NCBI GenBank assembly: GCA_963539695.1
Contig: CAUTOC010000004.1
Span: 14,437-78,436 of the forward strand
Direction: 5' to 3'
Length of the DNA: 64,000 nt
Origin: Catonella sp963539695
GTDB taxonomy: Bacteria > Bacillota > Clostridia > Lachnospirales > Lachnospiraceae
Part shown: piece by piece, positions 26,062-34,364 of the stretch
Layout of the letters: each line of letters opens with the position of its first letter
Numbering within the stretch: position 1 is the first letter of the stretch
Notes under the pieces: generated by a model
Told to the model about the DNA's origin: nothing
Database searches by the model: none
The model's input: only the letters and a program-made list of their open reading frames with translations
Position numbers and translations under genes: made by a program

Positions 26062-26883
26062 CTATTCAACTCCTTCTAAGTCCTCAATGCCTGTTACCTT
26101 ATCATTATCTGTATAAGTATCGTCTATCTCTCCTGTGTCCGGGTCTACATCATACACACCACTTACCTTTTGCTTCATCAATGTGTACCTCTTCTCTTCC
26201 AAGTCCATACGGCGTTGCTCTAACTCGTAAGACTTGATAGTGTCCAACAGCTTAATGATACGCCCGTGTATCTTGTTTAATTCTGCTTCTAACTTCATAG
26301 ACCTTTCAAAGGCTGATGATTTAATAGTTGTTTCCATAGCCACATTAAGCCGTGTCTTATTAGGCTCTGTATTATCTGGTCCCTCATACGGTGCGTATGG
26401 GTCTGAATCCTCGCCCTCCTTTGCAGGTGTACGCATTTCTACAACCTTGTCTGTATATAGTTCCCCTGTGGTATCCCTGTTAAGGTCTGCTATACGCTTC
26501 TTTAAATCGTTCTCCTTGGCTACAAGTGTCTGTAGTTCTCTAAGCATATTAGTAGTGCTATCTAATGTGATAGATTCTATTAACTCTCTTTCCTCGTCTG
26601 TTAGTTCGCTAAAGTACACTTTTGAGTATGCCCCGTGTGTTTCTGCGTTTTTATTCCTTGGAGGGGCCCCGTGTCCTTGGGCGTTCTTATTTCCCTTTTG
26701 TCCACCCTTTTTCTTTGGCATATTTTTAAGTGCTTCGTTCCACTTGTCTATACACTTCCATTTTCTTACCTGTGCGTTGTCTATCCCCAAGGCTTCGGCT
26801 ACCTCTGTGTTGGTTGCCAAACCGTTACTATCTAAAAAAATCTGCTTCGCTTTTGCTCTGTTTTCGTTCGGTTTTCTCGCCAA
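26062..26883 (-). CDS. Second terminase-small-subunit-like protein (PBSX/XtmA-type N-terminus)
   Basis: Start TTG at 26883 behind AAAGGAGG gives 273 residues. A helix-turn-helix (TNTEVAEALGIDNAQVRKWK) is followed by a basic K-K-G-G-Q-K-G-N-K-N-A and R-N-K-N-A-E-T-H-G-A-Y linker typical of PBSX-like small terminases, then a long coiled coil. A lambda-type phage does not need this as well as Nu1; it may aid packaging or be a relic. Confidence 0.65.
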   Translation of the reverse strand: MARKPNENRAKAKQIFLDSNGLATNTEVAEALGIDNAQVRKWKCIDKWNEALKNMPKKKGGQKGNKNAQGHGAPPRNKNAETHGAYSKVYFSELTDEERELIESITLDSTTNMLRELQTLVAKENDLKKRIADLNRDTTGELYTDKVVEMRTPAKEGEDSDPYAPYEGPDNTEPNKTRLNVAMETTIKSSAFERSMKLEAELNKIHGRIIKLLDTIKSYELEQRRMDLEEKRYTLMKQKVSGVYDVDPDTGEIDDTYTDNDKVTGIEDLEGVE

Positions 26884-26975
26884 CCTTATAACCTCCTTTC
26901 GTTTGTTTTGCATTTTCCCGCCGTTCCATTCTTGCGGAATCTATGATTTTTTGGAAATTTTCAAAAACAAAACGT

Positions 26976-27021
26976 AAAAAGGCAACGGGATAATCTATGT
27001 TATCCTGCTACCTTTTCTAAA
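26976..27021 (-). terminator. Rho-independent terminator upstream of the terminase block
   Basis: On the minus strand AAAAGGTAGCAGGATAA pairs with TTATCCCGTTGCCTTTTT around a four- to six-base loop, ending in T. It separates the early/regulatory transcript from the late block. Confidence 0.75.
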
Positions 27022-27040
27022 AATTTCATGCTACTATAAT

Positions 27041-27074
27041 ATCATAAAAAATCGGGCAATGGTGGGCAATCTTT
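27041..27074. repeat. 34-bp direct repeat, copy B
   Basis: Partner of 23330-23363. It begins exactly at the stop codon of the sigma-like gene. Confidence 0.8.
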
Positions 27075-27553
27075 CACTTGATAATCTCATTTATAACCTT
27101 GCTTCGTGATATACTTCTATTCCTTGCCATTTTTGAGCCTAAGACCTCTAAGGCTACACATCTTATATTTTTACTCTGACGGACGCTATAGCTTATTTGT
27201 TCCGCTATGCGTTCCCATTTCTCGCCCTCGACATAAAAACTTAATACAATGGTCTTATGTACTGCATTTAAGGTTAAAATTTCTTTCTGAATCTCTGTTC
27301 TAAGTTTCTTTAACTCCTTAATCCTCTTTTGCAATATCTCTATGCTTTCCCTTGTGTCAGTTTTCGCTATTTTAATGGCAAGTAGAGCCGTAGAATCTGA
27401 TGTATTACTACCGTGTGGCATACCGTCATAATTCATTGCCCCTCTAGTATCATATACACTCTCGTACTGCTCTAGCCACTTACTCGCCACCTTAATATCT
27501 ATGTCAATGTCCTTGTAAAATTTTAATATTGCTTCCACTTCCGAATTTTTCAT
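27074..27553 (-). CDS. Sigma-factor-like late transcription regulator (ArpU/DUF1492-like)
   Basis: The ATG at 27553 (MKNSEVEAILKFYKD) is chosen. The protein is helical, with a C-terminal sigma region 4-like helix-turn-helix (VHKTIVLSFYVEGEKWERIAE, then S-Y-S-V-R-Q-S-K). Proteins of this kind sit just ahead of terminase genes and turn on late transcription in Gram-positive phages, the position here. Family inferred. Confidence 0.65.
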   Translation of the reverse strand: MKNSEVEAILKFYKDIDIDIKVASKWLEQYESVYDTRGAMNYDGMPHGSNTSDSTALLAIKIAKTDTRESIEILQKRIKELKKLRTEIQKEILTLNAVHKTIVLSFYVEGEKWERIAEQISYSVRQSKNIRCVALEVLGSKMARNRSISRSKVINEIIK

Positions 27554-27572
27554 AATATGCAATTCCTTTCTT

Positions 27573-27908
27573 TTATGGCGGTCTTATTTTTACACACCAT
27601 TTAATTGCTACGCTTGCTTTTCTTGGTTTTTCTGCTCTACTACTGCTGCCGTGCCGTGCCCTCCTGCCTTTTTCTTCTATACAGGATTCGCAAGTTTCTA
27701 TGAGTGCTTTTATTAGTTTCTCCAATGTTTCCATTGCAGTTTCTACACCCTCTGAAAGAAATTGCATTGCATTTACTATACTGCTGCACGCTTCATCTAC
27801 TGATATTCCGCTTGTTTCTGCTAATGCGGTGGCAAGCTTTATTATTTCATCACTTGCCCCGCTGCCAATAACTGCTGCTGTATACCGTCTTTCCTCCTTA
27901 TCATTCAT
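27573..27908 (-). CDS. Small phage protein, 111 aa, unknown function
   Basis: An N-terminal helical part (SDEIIKLATALAETSGISVDE) and a basic Ser/Arg-rich tail (RRARHGSSSRAEKPRKAS). It lies between parB and the late regulator. The basic tail suggests nucleic-acid contact, but no family is recognised. Confidence 0.5.
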   Translation of the reverse strand: MNDKEERRYTAAVIGSGASDEIIKLATALAETSGISVDEACSSIVNAMQFLSEGVETAMETLEKLIKALIETCESCIEEKGRRARHGSSSRAEKPRKASVAIKWCVKIRPP

Positions 27909-27917
27909 ATTTACCGC

Positions 27918-29399
27918 CTATTCCTGTAAGTATTTTTTGTATTCTTCTGTCTTTTTCATTACCCATACAGAAACGGCATTTGTTAATCTATCCTCCCACT
28001 CTTTCGGGCAGATTTCTTTACTTTCCTCTGCCTGTGTTAATATTGTATCTCTTACGACTCTCTTAATCATATCGTATTGCCCTGTTTGGTATCTCTTACT
28101 AATCCAACTTGTGAATGATAAGCCTTTCTCCTTTACTTCCGGCAATGCTTCGGGAATATCCGTTATATTCTGCTGCCCCGGCAAAGGTTCGTTATCCTCT
28201 TCCTCTTCGTCCTTTTCCTTTTGTGTCCTGTTATTTCCCCGGACCCTATCCCCTGTACTGCTGCCCTCTGTTTCCTCTTCGGGTTCGTTCATAAAATCGT
28301 TGTTTTCTTCCTCTTCTGTATCGTCATACTGTAATAAATCGTTTTCTATCATAATCTGTACGATTTCCGCAAGGTCTGAATACTCCACAAGGTAATTTTT
28401 CCAATCCATATCTATAACCGTGATACCCTCGGCTTGGAATCTGTAAGTAAAGTGTTTTCCCTCTTCAAGTTCTATCTTTTTCCCCTCAAAAGTCTTTTCA
28501 AAACGCTTTCTTAATGCCTTTTCTATCTGTTCTACGCTCTTGGCGTTAAATACTTCCCTATTTACCTTTCCCTTGATTGCGTCCGTGACTGCCATTTGTA
28601 CCCATTCGCTCTGTTCGTCCGTAATTTTCGGCTTTGGCTCTTCCTTAATGTCCTTTATATGTATCTCGCCCTTTTCTTCGTACTGTTTATACGCCTGTGC
28701 CTGTTCTTCCTCTGTCTTTCTTGATAATTCGTGAGCCGTTGAAATGTTTATATTTCCCTTTGCTAATTCCTCTTTAAAATCATCTGATAAGTTATTGTCT
28801 ATTGCTTCCATTCTTCCAATCTGTGTAGTGGAAGTATTAAGCATACTTGCCACTATCTCACGAATACGCCCAAGTTTCTGTCTTTCCTCTTTTGGCTTGT
28901 CCTTATTTTCCTCTTCCAATGCTTTTTTATAGTCTGTAAGTATTTCTTTTAATCTCTTCGCCTGCTGCACCTTTTCCCAATCATTTAACTGTCTTGCTGA
29001 ACTGTTTGTAAGTATTAAGGTTAGTTCGTCCTTTAAATCGTCTGATTCTGTCTTAATATGGCACGGTACTTTTCTGTATTCCTCTTTTCCCTCTTTTACC
29101 AACTTCAATGCTGCCAATCTTCTACGGTGTCCTGCAATTACCTCATACTTTCCGTGTGCCTGTGGCTTTACTGTTAAGTTCTGCTCGATTCTCCCGGCTA
29201 ACTCGATTGCGTCCGCCAATTCATCTATACCCTCTGTTGAGTAGAAATTATCTTTACTTGGCATTAAATCCTCTACGTCAATCATTACAACCTCAAAAGC
29301 ATTTTCTTTAACTTCTGCCTGTCCCTCTGCTTCCTGTTTCTGTACTGCTGCCCCTTTGCTCTTTCCATTCAGTAAATTGTTTAAGTTGAATCCTGCCAT
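27918..29399 (-). CDS. ParB-like partition protein
   Basis: 493 residues. The N-terminal ParB domain shows the CTP-binding G-H-R-R-R-L-A-A-L and I-V-x-P-like I-V-K-P equivalent (NLTVKPQAHG). A central helix-turn-helix (MLNTSTTQIGRMEAIDNN) reads DNA. A long acidic linker and a conserved C-terminal helical domain follow. With ParA (29784-30536) it should bind parS-like sites and segregate or condense DNA. A 17-bp palindrome lies 41 bases upstream of its ATG. ParB is expected on plasmid-like elements rather than stably integrated phages. Confidence 0.85.
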   Translation of the reverse strand: MAGFNLNNLLNGKSKGAAVQKQEAEGQAEVKENAFEVVMIDVEDLMPSKDNFYSTEGIDELADAIELAGRIEQNLTVKPQAHGKYEVIAGHRRRLAALKLVKEGKEEYRKVPCHIKTESDDLKDELTLILTNSSARQLNDWEKVQQAKRLKEILTDYKKALEEENKDKPKEERQKLGRIREIVASMLNTSTTQIGRMEAIDNNLSDDFKEELAKGNINISTAHELSRKTEEEQAQAYKQYEEKGEIHIKDIKEEPKPKITDEQSEWVQMAVTDAIKGKVNREVFNAKSVEQIEKALRKRFEKTFEGKKIELEEGKHFTYRFQAEGITVIDMDWKNYLVEYSDLAEIVQIMIENDLLQYDDTEEEENNDFMNEPEEETEGSSTGDRVRGNNRTQKEKDEEEEDNEPLPGQQNITDIPEALPEVKEKGLSFTSWISKRYQTGQYDMIKRVVRDTILTQAEESKEICPKEWEDRLTNAVSVWVMKKTEEYKKYLQE

Positions 29400-29405
29400 T
29401 ATGTA

Positions 29406-29558
29406 TTACCTCTCTTTCCTTGATTTATCAGCATTCTTTGTGTCCGAATCGGTCACATTTAACATTGCTCTAATATTTCTTAAAGTTGTTTCCTGTTCTA
29501 TGTCTCTCTTATAATCTGCTTCCGGAATCAATACCATTCTCTCGTATTCCTCTACCAA
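29406..29558 (-). CDS. Small protein upstream of parB, 50 aa
   Basis: TTG start, 50 residues (VEEYERMVLIPEADYKRD ... then NVTDSDTKNADKS). It nearly overlaps the previous gene and ends 6 bases before parB. A palindrome copy lies in its 3' half. Coding is plausible but not certain. Confidence 0.4.
   Translation of the reverse strand: MVEEYERMVLIPEADYKRDIEQETTLRNIRAMLNVTDSDTKNADKSRKER
29440..29456. promoter_or_regulatory. Dispersed palindrome copy 4, just upstream of parB (candidate parS)
   Basis: GTGTCCGAATCGGTCAC, perfect copy, with T/A flanks that extend the dyad by one base pair. It lies 41 bases upstream of the parB start, a usual place for parS and for ParB autoregulation. Confidence 0.6.
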
Positions 29559-29561
29559 ACA

Positions 29562-29780
29562 TCACTTATACTCCTTTCCTGTTTCCTTATCTCTTAGATG
29601 AATACGCCCCACCAATTCAAACCCGGCAAGGCTTATAATCTGTTTTAACATTGTGATAAGGTTTGTTACTGCTTCGTTATGCTCTTTTTTGTGCTTCTCT
29701 TTTCTTTCTTCCTTTGCAACCTCTCCCATTGCTTCCCCTGCGGTTGGGTCGTTGTAACCCTCGCTATTTTTATATGCCAT
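29562..29780 (-). CDS. Small phage protein between parA and parB, 72 aa
   Basis: A lysine/glutamate-rich helix (VAKEERKEKHKKEHNEAV) and a C-terminal strand-rich piece ending R-D-K-E-T-G-K-E-Y-K. It starts 3 bases after parA. Unknown; possibly a partition accessory by position. Confidence 0.5.
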   Translation of the reverse strand: MAYKNSEGYNDPTAGEAMGEVAKEERKEKHKKEHNEAVTNLITMLKQIISLAGFELVGRIHLRDKETGKEYK

Positions 29781-29783
29781 TCC

Positions 29784-30536
29784 TTACCCCTCTAAATATT
29801 CTTTTACGAACGCCTTATAATCTCTAGCTGCCCCGGAACGCGGGGAATACTCCATAAGGCTTTCATTTGTAAAAGTAACCTCGTCTGCCTTTTCTGTACG
29901 GCGGATATGAGTAGAGAAAACCGGGTAACGCTGATTCTGTAACCATTCCTCCCCCTGTCTGCATACATCACGGTTGTAAAACATTGTCACAAGACAACCC
30001 CTAAACTTCAACTTAGGATTTAACTGCTTGGCGTTGTTTATCTGCTCTTCCAACTCTTCCATACCGTCAAAAGCGTAACCGTCTATTTTTATTGGTATTA
30101 TTACCTCGTCTGCTGCCACAAGAGCATTGATAACCGATATATTTATATCCGGCGGACAATCTATAATACAGTAATCGTAATTCTCTGCTATCCTCTCCAA
30201 CTGCGTAGAAAGGATTGTAGCTTGGTCTATATCCTCGTCCTTGATAACCATAAGGTTAGCGGTCAAAAGGTGCATATTGGCGGGAATAACACTTAAATTC
30301 CCTGTATCTGTCTGCTGCCTTACCTCTTCAATATTTTTCTCTCCTGTTAGAATGTCCGCAAGGCTCGGCTTTTCATAACTCCATACACCGCACGCCTTTG
30401 ATAAGTTACCCTGTTTATCATTATCAATTACCAATACCTTTTTACCGTATACCGCAGCCAATATGTGAGCCATATTTACTGTTGTCGTTGTTTTTGCACA
30501 ACCGCCTTTCATGTTAATAATTGCAATAGTTTTCAT
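29784..30536 (-). CDS. ParA-family partition ATPase
   Basis: 250 residues. Deviant Walker A K-G-G-C-A-K-T-T (K10 and K15), CIIDCPPDINISVINAL as Walker A'/B region and IPIKIDGYAFDGMEEL are diagnostic of ParA/Soj ATPases. It has no N-terminal helix-turn-helix, so it is a type Ib/Soj-like form. It works with the ParB encoded two genes downstream. It overlaps the preceding gene by 4 bases. Confidence 0.92.
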   Translation of the reverse strand: MKTIAIINMKGGCAKTTTTVNMAHILAAVYGKKVLVIDNDKQGNLSKACGVWSYEKPSLADILTGEKNIEEVRQQTDTGNLSVIPANMHLLTANLMVIKDEDIDQATILSTQLERIAENYDYCIIDCPPDINISVINALVAADEVIIPIKIDGYAFDGMEELEEQINNAKQLNPKLKFRGCLVTMFYNRDVCRQGEEWLQNQRYPVFSTHIRRTEKADEVTFTNESLMEYSPRSGAARDYKAFVKEYLEG

Positions 30537-30796
30537 TTGCCTTTACCTCCTGTTAATACTCTTTGTACTTCTTTATGGCTTCCTGCTTCTAATGCTCTAA
30601 GAATGTGTCCAAATACTGCACCTGCCTGTCTTCCTAATTCTTTATTCATAAAATTCAAATCCTCTTTTGTGAATATTCTTTTTGCTCCGAGGTCGTTTAT
30701 TATTTCCCTAATCTGTAGTACCTCAGTACCGCACAGGGTCCTTACTTTATCCTTGAAATATTCTTTATCTTCTTTTGTCATTGGCACTTTATCCAC
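30533..30796 (-). CDS. Small phage protein upstream of parA, 87 aa
   Basis: A charged helical protein (TKEDKEYFKDKVRTLCG; NFMNKELGRQAGAVFGHIL). GTG start, four-base overlap with parA, so the two are co-translated. No family recognised. Confidence 0.5.
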   Translation of the reverse strand: MDKVPMTKEDKEYFKDKVRTLCGTEVLQIREIINDLGAKRIFTKEDLNFMNKELGRQAGAVFGHILRALEAGSHKEVQRVLTGGKGK

Positions 30797-30847
30797 TCCG
30801 CACCTCCTTGTATATAATATTCTGCTCCGGCTTGTGGCTTGCCTTCG

Positions 30848-31144
30848 TCAGAAAATAGGTTGCCTCTTCTTTTCCTCCAACTGCTGCCTTTTACCTTTCA
30901 AATACTCTATATATTTGCCGTATGTCATTCCGGGCGGTGTGATTCTTCCTTGAATCTCCTTTGCCTGCTGCACCTTTCGGCTTAACACATTTACACCCCC
31001 GGTCTTTCTTTCCTGTTTTTCTTCCTTTGGCGGTTCTTTCGGCTTTATACCTCTACGCCTTGCCTGTCTGTTCGGCTTCTCGGTGTTGTATGTTATTCTG
31101 TTGCTCTTTTTGAACTGCTGCACCTTTCTTTTCTTCTTTGCCAT
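30848..31144 (-). CDS. Basic phage protein, 98 aa
   Basis: Very lysine/arginine-rich (MAKKKRKVQQFKKSNR; RQARRRGIKPKEPPK), probably nucleic-acid binding or disordered. It overlaps the zinc-finger gene upstream by 92 bases in another frame; both frames look coding. Confidence 0.5.
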   Translation of the reverse strand: MAKKKRKVQQFKKSNRITYNTEKPNRQARRRGIKPKEPPKEEKQERKTGGVNVLSRKVQQAKEIQGRITPPGMTYGKYIEYLKGKRQQLEEKKRQPIF

Positions 31145-31358
31145 TTCTTCCCGACCTTTCTAAATCCTCTGCTATCTCCAATATACTTTCCATACAGTTT
31201 TTTATATTGCTATCCGTATCTGCGGTAATCTTAAATATATTGCTTATCTGCTTTAACTTTTTTATGTTCCTTGGGTCAACTGCTGCCCTTTCCAAACATT
31301 CCGGGCATACCTCTATTACTTCTAATGCTTCTTTTCCGCATAAATGACATTTCCCCAT
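31053..31358 (-). CDS. Small zinc-finger phage protein, 101 aa
   Basis: C-H-L-C-G-K near the N-terminus and C-P-E-C 10 residues later form a CxxC...CxxC knuckle. The rest is helical with a Gln-rich tail overlapping the next gene. Role unknown. Confidence 0.55.
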   Translation of the reverse strand: MGKCHLCGKEALEVIEVCPECLERAAVDPRNIKKLKQISNIFKITADTDSNIKNCMESILEIAEDLERSGRNGKEEKKGAAVQKEQQNNIQHREAEQTGKA

Positions 31359-31362
31359 GTAA

Positions 31363-31554
31363 TCACTCCCATTTTTTCGCAGTCATTGTATCCGATTCCT
31401 CGTTAAATACTAAGTGCATAAGGCATTTACAGAAAAGACAAACGCCGTGCCCCACATCTGATAAACCTAATTCATGTGCTATTGACTTACAGGCATATTG
31501 TGTCTTTCCGCAATCAGGACAAGTTATTTCGTATCTCTTCCTGTTATCCTCCAT
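31363..31554 (-). CDS. Zinc-ribbon phage protein, 63 aa
   Basis: MEDNRKRYEITCPDCGKTQ: two CxxC pairs (CPDC and CLFC). I prefer this ATG; an upstream in-frame TTG at 31581 is possible. Small zinc ribbons of this kind are frequent in early regions of clostridial phages, with unknown role. Confidence 0.55.
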   Translation of the reverse strand: MEDNRKRYEITCPDCGKTQYACKSIAHELGLSDVGHGVCLFCKCLMHLVFNEESDTMTAKKWE

Positions 31555-31596
31555 AAGAAACCTAACCTTTCTTTTATCCAATATCTGAATACCGTT

Positions 31597-32874
31597 TTAT
31601 AGAATGCTTTCGTCTTTTCTTTCATCCGATACCTCCTGTAATGCGTCTAATATCCCCAAATATACCCTTTCAGCACAGTACACACAAATACTATTACCTA
31701 TTGCCCTGTATCTTGCTGTGTCGGCTATTTCCGTGCCGTCTGCGCCGTATTTCGTCCAATCATCCGGGAAACCTTGCAATCTCTCGCACTCGACAGGTGT
31801 TAAGCGTCTTATGATGTATTCAATTCTCTGTACTGCCTTTTTAAGAATATCCAAAATGCTTTTAGGTTTGTTAGGGGTATTCTCCTGTGTCTTTACTCTC
31901 TCTGTTACTAAGGTTTCCGACCCTCCGCCGTAAGCCCCCCCCGACGCTCTCAAAGTGCCGTTTATCTCGGTTTCTTTATATCCGCCGTGTTGGTTTTCCT
32001 CAAATGTTCGTCTATCGGTTCTTACGATTAGCGGTGTATCTCCACGAATGCTGTTATTTTGGTCTGTCGTGAGTGTTCTGCTTGTATCGCTCTCTCTGTA
32101 TCCGTTATGCTGATATGCTTCATAGAAAACGCTATGTATATCCATTGTTGTAAGTGTCGGACAAGGTCCCCCTACTTCTCCAACCCCTAATCCGTTACTG
32201 TTCTTCATTCGTGTAACCTCACTCCTTAGTGGTGTTACATTCTTTTTCACTTGATAGCCTATAATATTTCTATTCGTTGTTCCTCCGCATACTGTAGATA
32301 AAGTTCCTGTTAATTCCTCATATGTAAGAATATTTTTTGCGTCAATTCCAATCACATTTTCTTTTTTCTCATACATCACACAAGAGGTCTGACCTCCGCC
32401 ACATCCCATATTCTGTGACAGGGTTGGTGTCTTATCTTCAAGTGTTCTTACCACGCTATCAGCGTGTGCAAAATCAAGACCTAAGACCGCCCCCCACTCG
32501 GCTACTTTCTGCTCTAAGGCTATTCGTAGGTTGTCCGGCAATGTTCTCCCTTTCGCCTTTGCTCTTCTTAGAATACCCAAGCACGCTTTCGGACTTAAAT
32601 AATATTTCTCCGGCACGTTGTCCTCCAAAATCTCCGACAAGGTAGATTCTCTTTCTACGTTGGGGTACTCCCCAATATTGAGCGTCAAGGACTCTCCAAG
32701 CTGCGTCAACTTCGCCCCCTCTAACCATTCCTGCGGCTGCCCACCCTCCACTTGCAGGCATTGGAATATCGGTTTTTGTGATTTTTTTAAGCACAGTGCG
32801 AAAATCCTCTCCGTCCCTACTTGAAAAAGCACCGGGTACATTTTCCCAAATAATGAAAGTTGGATATTTTCCAT
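31597..32874 (-). CDS. DNA cytosine methyltransferase, C-terminal half (motifs IX-X)
   Basis: The last 80 residues hold the methylase C-terminal motifs: R-R-L-T-P-V-E-C-E-R-L-Q-G-F-P and R-Y-R-A-I-G-N-S. The middle (VPEKYYLSPKACLGILRR and repeated H-N-G-Y-R-E-S-D-T-S-R-T-L / H-G-G-Y-K-E-T-E-I-N-G-T-L units) is typical of phage-type target-recognition parts. The true start is unclear: up to 400 bases at its 5' end overlap the N-terminal half in another frame, of which about the last 170 look genuinely coding in both frames. It must act with 32474-33214. Confidence 0.7.
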   Translation of the reverse strand: MENIQLSLFGKMYPVLFQVGTERIFALCLKKSQKPIFQCLQVEGGQPQEWLEGAKLTQLGESLTLNIGEYPNVERESTLSEILEDNVPEKYYLSPKACLGILRRAKAKGRTLPDNLRIALEQKVAEWGAVLGLDFAHADSVVRTLEDKTPTLSQNMGCGGGQTSCVMYEKKENVIGIDAKNILTYEELTGTLSTVCGGTTNRNIIGYQVKKNVTPLRSEVTRMKNSNGLGVGEVGGPCPTLTTMDIHSVFYEAYQHNGYRESDTSRTLTTDQNNSIRGDTPLIVRTDRRTFEENQHGGYKETEINGTLRASGGAYGGGSETLVTERVKTQENTPNKPKSILDILKKAVQRIEYIIRRLTPVECERLQGFPDDWTKYGADGTEIADTARYRAIGNSICVYCAERVYLGILDALQEVSDERKDESIL

Positions 32875-33214
32875 TTGTTGCTAACCTCATTTCGTCTATT
32901 ATTCTGATTGCTTCAAGGAATAACCCCGAACGATTCCCCTTTAGTCCTTTCCTCTGCCCTGCTATACTTAAATCTTGGCAAGGACTGCCAAAGGTTATAA
33001 TATCTACGGGTTGTATCTCATTCCCTTTTAACTCTGTTACGCTTCCAACATGCATTACGTCTTTTAATTGGTGTCGTGTGATACCGATACAATTAGGCTC
33101 TATCTCTGCTGCCCAAAGCGGCTTAATCCCTCCTGTCATTATTGCCCCAAGGCAGAAACCGCCGATACCGTCAAACAGGCTACCAAGTGTTAATGTATCC
33201 TCCAATGGTTGCAT
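32474..33214 (-). CDS. DNA cytosine methyltransferase, N-terminal catalytic half
   Basis: 246 residues. Motif I L-F-D-G-I-G-G-F (13-20), motif IV G-S-P-C-Q-D-L-S with catalytic C79, motif VI E-N-V and motif VIII Q-R-R-K-R-I-Y-L-V-G-D are all present. Motifs IX and X are missing and sit in the next gene, in the +1 frame relative to this one. Either the enzyme is two-chain or a frameshift joins them. It would methylate phage DNA against host restriction. No restriction enzyme nearby. Confidence 0.85.
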   Translation of the reverse strand: MQPLEDTLTLGSLFDGIGGFCLGAIMTGGIKPLWAAEIEPNCIGITRHQLKDVMHVGSVTELKGNEIQPVDIITFGSPCQDLSIAGQRKGLKGNRSGLFLEAIRIIDEMRLATNGKYPTFIIWENVPGAFSSRDGEDFRTVLKKITKTDIPMPASGGWAAAGMVRGGEVDAAWRVLDAQYWGVPQRRKRIYLVGDFGGQRAGEILFKSESVLGYSKKSKGERENIAGQPTNSLRAESSRVGGGLRS

Positions 33215-33432
33215 TTCTTACGCTCCTTTTGTTCTCTCTTTTCCTGTTTCCTTTTTGTGTAATTCTTTAAATATTCTTCCTGCGCCTTATCCTCTTCCTG
33301 TCTGTCTTTTTCTCTCTGCTTTTTCCAAACTTCATCATCTACTGCCTTGCTTATCACACATACCCAAACAAAAGCAATCGGTATAACATATGTCAGCACA
33401 ATCAAAATGCCTATTATTATCATTCCTGCCAA
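33190..33432 (-). CDS. Small membrane-anchored protein, 80 aa
   Basis: One N-terminal membrane helix (residues 3-28) followed by a highly charged coiled coil (KKQREKDRQEEDKAQEEY). It overlaps the methylase N-terminal gene by 25 bases and the next upstream gene by 13. Function unknown. Confidence 0.55.
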   Translation of the reverse strand: MAGMIIIGILIVLTYVIPIAFVWVCVISKAVDDEVWKKQREKDRQEEDKAQEEYLKNYTKRKQEKREQKERKKCNHWRIH

Positions 33433-33713
33433 TCCTCCAACTTTAATAATCTCTGCCTTTGATTCTCTATTGTTGCTTTCATTTCTTCAATCTGATACGG
33501 CATAGTGTCGGTATTTTCAAACATATACAGGATTTCCACCGCCCTATCCACGCTTACTCCCTGTTTTAATCTTGGTTTCTTCATTTTCGGGTCAATCTCT
33601 GTTATCCTGTGATTTTTAAATTTCTTTTTCGGTTGTTGTGCCGGTCCTGGCATTGCTTTATTCATCATTTTGTAATATGGAATCTCTGCCCCTACAATTC
33701 CGTTAAGTCGCAC
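33420..33713 (-). CDS. Small phage protein, 97 aa
   Basis: GTG start, overlapping the RecU gene by 11 bases. Basic N-terminal part (PAQQPKKKFKNHRITEID) and helical C-terminal part ending Q-R-L-L-K-L-E-D-W-Q-E. No family recognised. Confidence 0.5.
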   Translation of the reverse strand: MRLNGIVGAEIPYYKMMNKAMPGPAQQPKKKFKNHRITEIDPKMKKPRLKQGVSVDRAVEILYMFENTDTMPYQIEEMKATIENQRQRLLKLEDWQE

Positions 33714-34338
33714 TTGCTAAACCTCCTTGTGCCGTTTCGTTTTCTGCTTTCTTGCTTGCTACTGCTACTCCTTTTTGTCTTAAATACCTGTCAAGGAAAT
33801 GTACCGCACCGTCAAACTTTACCCTGTACTCTCCTATATCCTCCGGCTTTAAATACTGTCTGCCGTAAATTTCTTTCATATCTCGCCATATATTCCAAGG
33901 GATAAAGAAAAAATCATCTTTGATACATACACACACGCCACATAATGCCCCTAATCGGTTGTGTGTTTCCAACACGTCCATTTGAGTATCCGTAAGTATA
34001 TTTCGTGTTATCTTGTCCTGTATTGTCCTTTTGGCTTCAAACATAATAGACCGCCCGCCGTGTAAGGTCCCTTGAAAGTCGGGTTGTGCGTGTTTACTGA
34101 AACGCCCGGAAAATTCCCCTGTCTTATGATTCTTCTTTGTAACCTTAAATGGTTCGGGTGTCTTATCTATACAGGCAATCTCGTAACGCTCGTACATCTT
34201 GCACCCGGCTAAAATCTCATTTTCAAAGTGCTGACCCTGTGCATTGTTTAACCTGTTCCTGTACTGCTGCCTTAATTTATCTTCACTAATCGGCTCTTTT
34301 CTTGCCCTTTGCCAATCCTCTATACTTTCTGCTCTCAA
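33703..34338 (-). CDS. RecU-like Holliday junction resolvase
   Basis: 211 residues. F-E-N-E-I-L near residue 40, P-D-F-Q-G-T-L-H-G-G and FEAKRT (the acidic nuclease residues D and E-A-K) and a C-terminal region with FFFIPWNIW match RecU-family resolvases, which phages use to resolve replication or recombination junctions before packaging. A palindrome copy lies 27 bases upstream of its start. Confidence 0.75.
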   Translation of the reverse strand: MRAESIEDWQRARKEPISEDKLRQQYRNRLNNAQGQHFENEILAGCKMYERYEIACIDKTPEPFKVTKKNHKTGEFSGRFSKHAQPDFQGTLHGGRSIMFEAKRTIQDKITRNILTDTQMDVLETHNRLGALCGVCVCIKDDFFFIPWNIWRDMKEIYGRQYLKPEDIGEYRVKFDGAVHFLDRYLRQKGVAVASKKAENETAQGGLASAT

Positions 34339-34364
34339 TCTTTAATCCTCCTGTATTCCTAATT

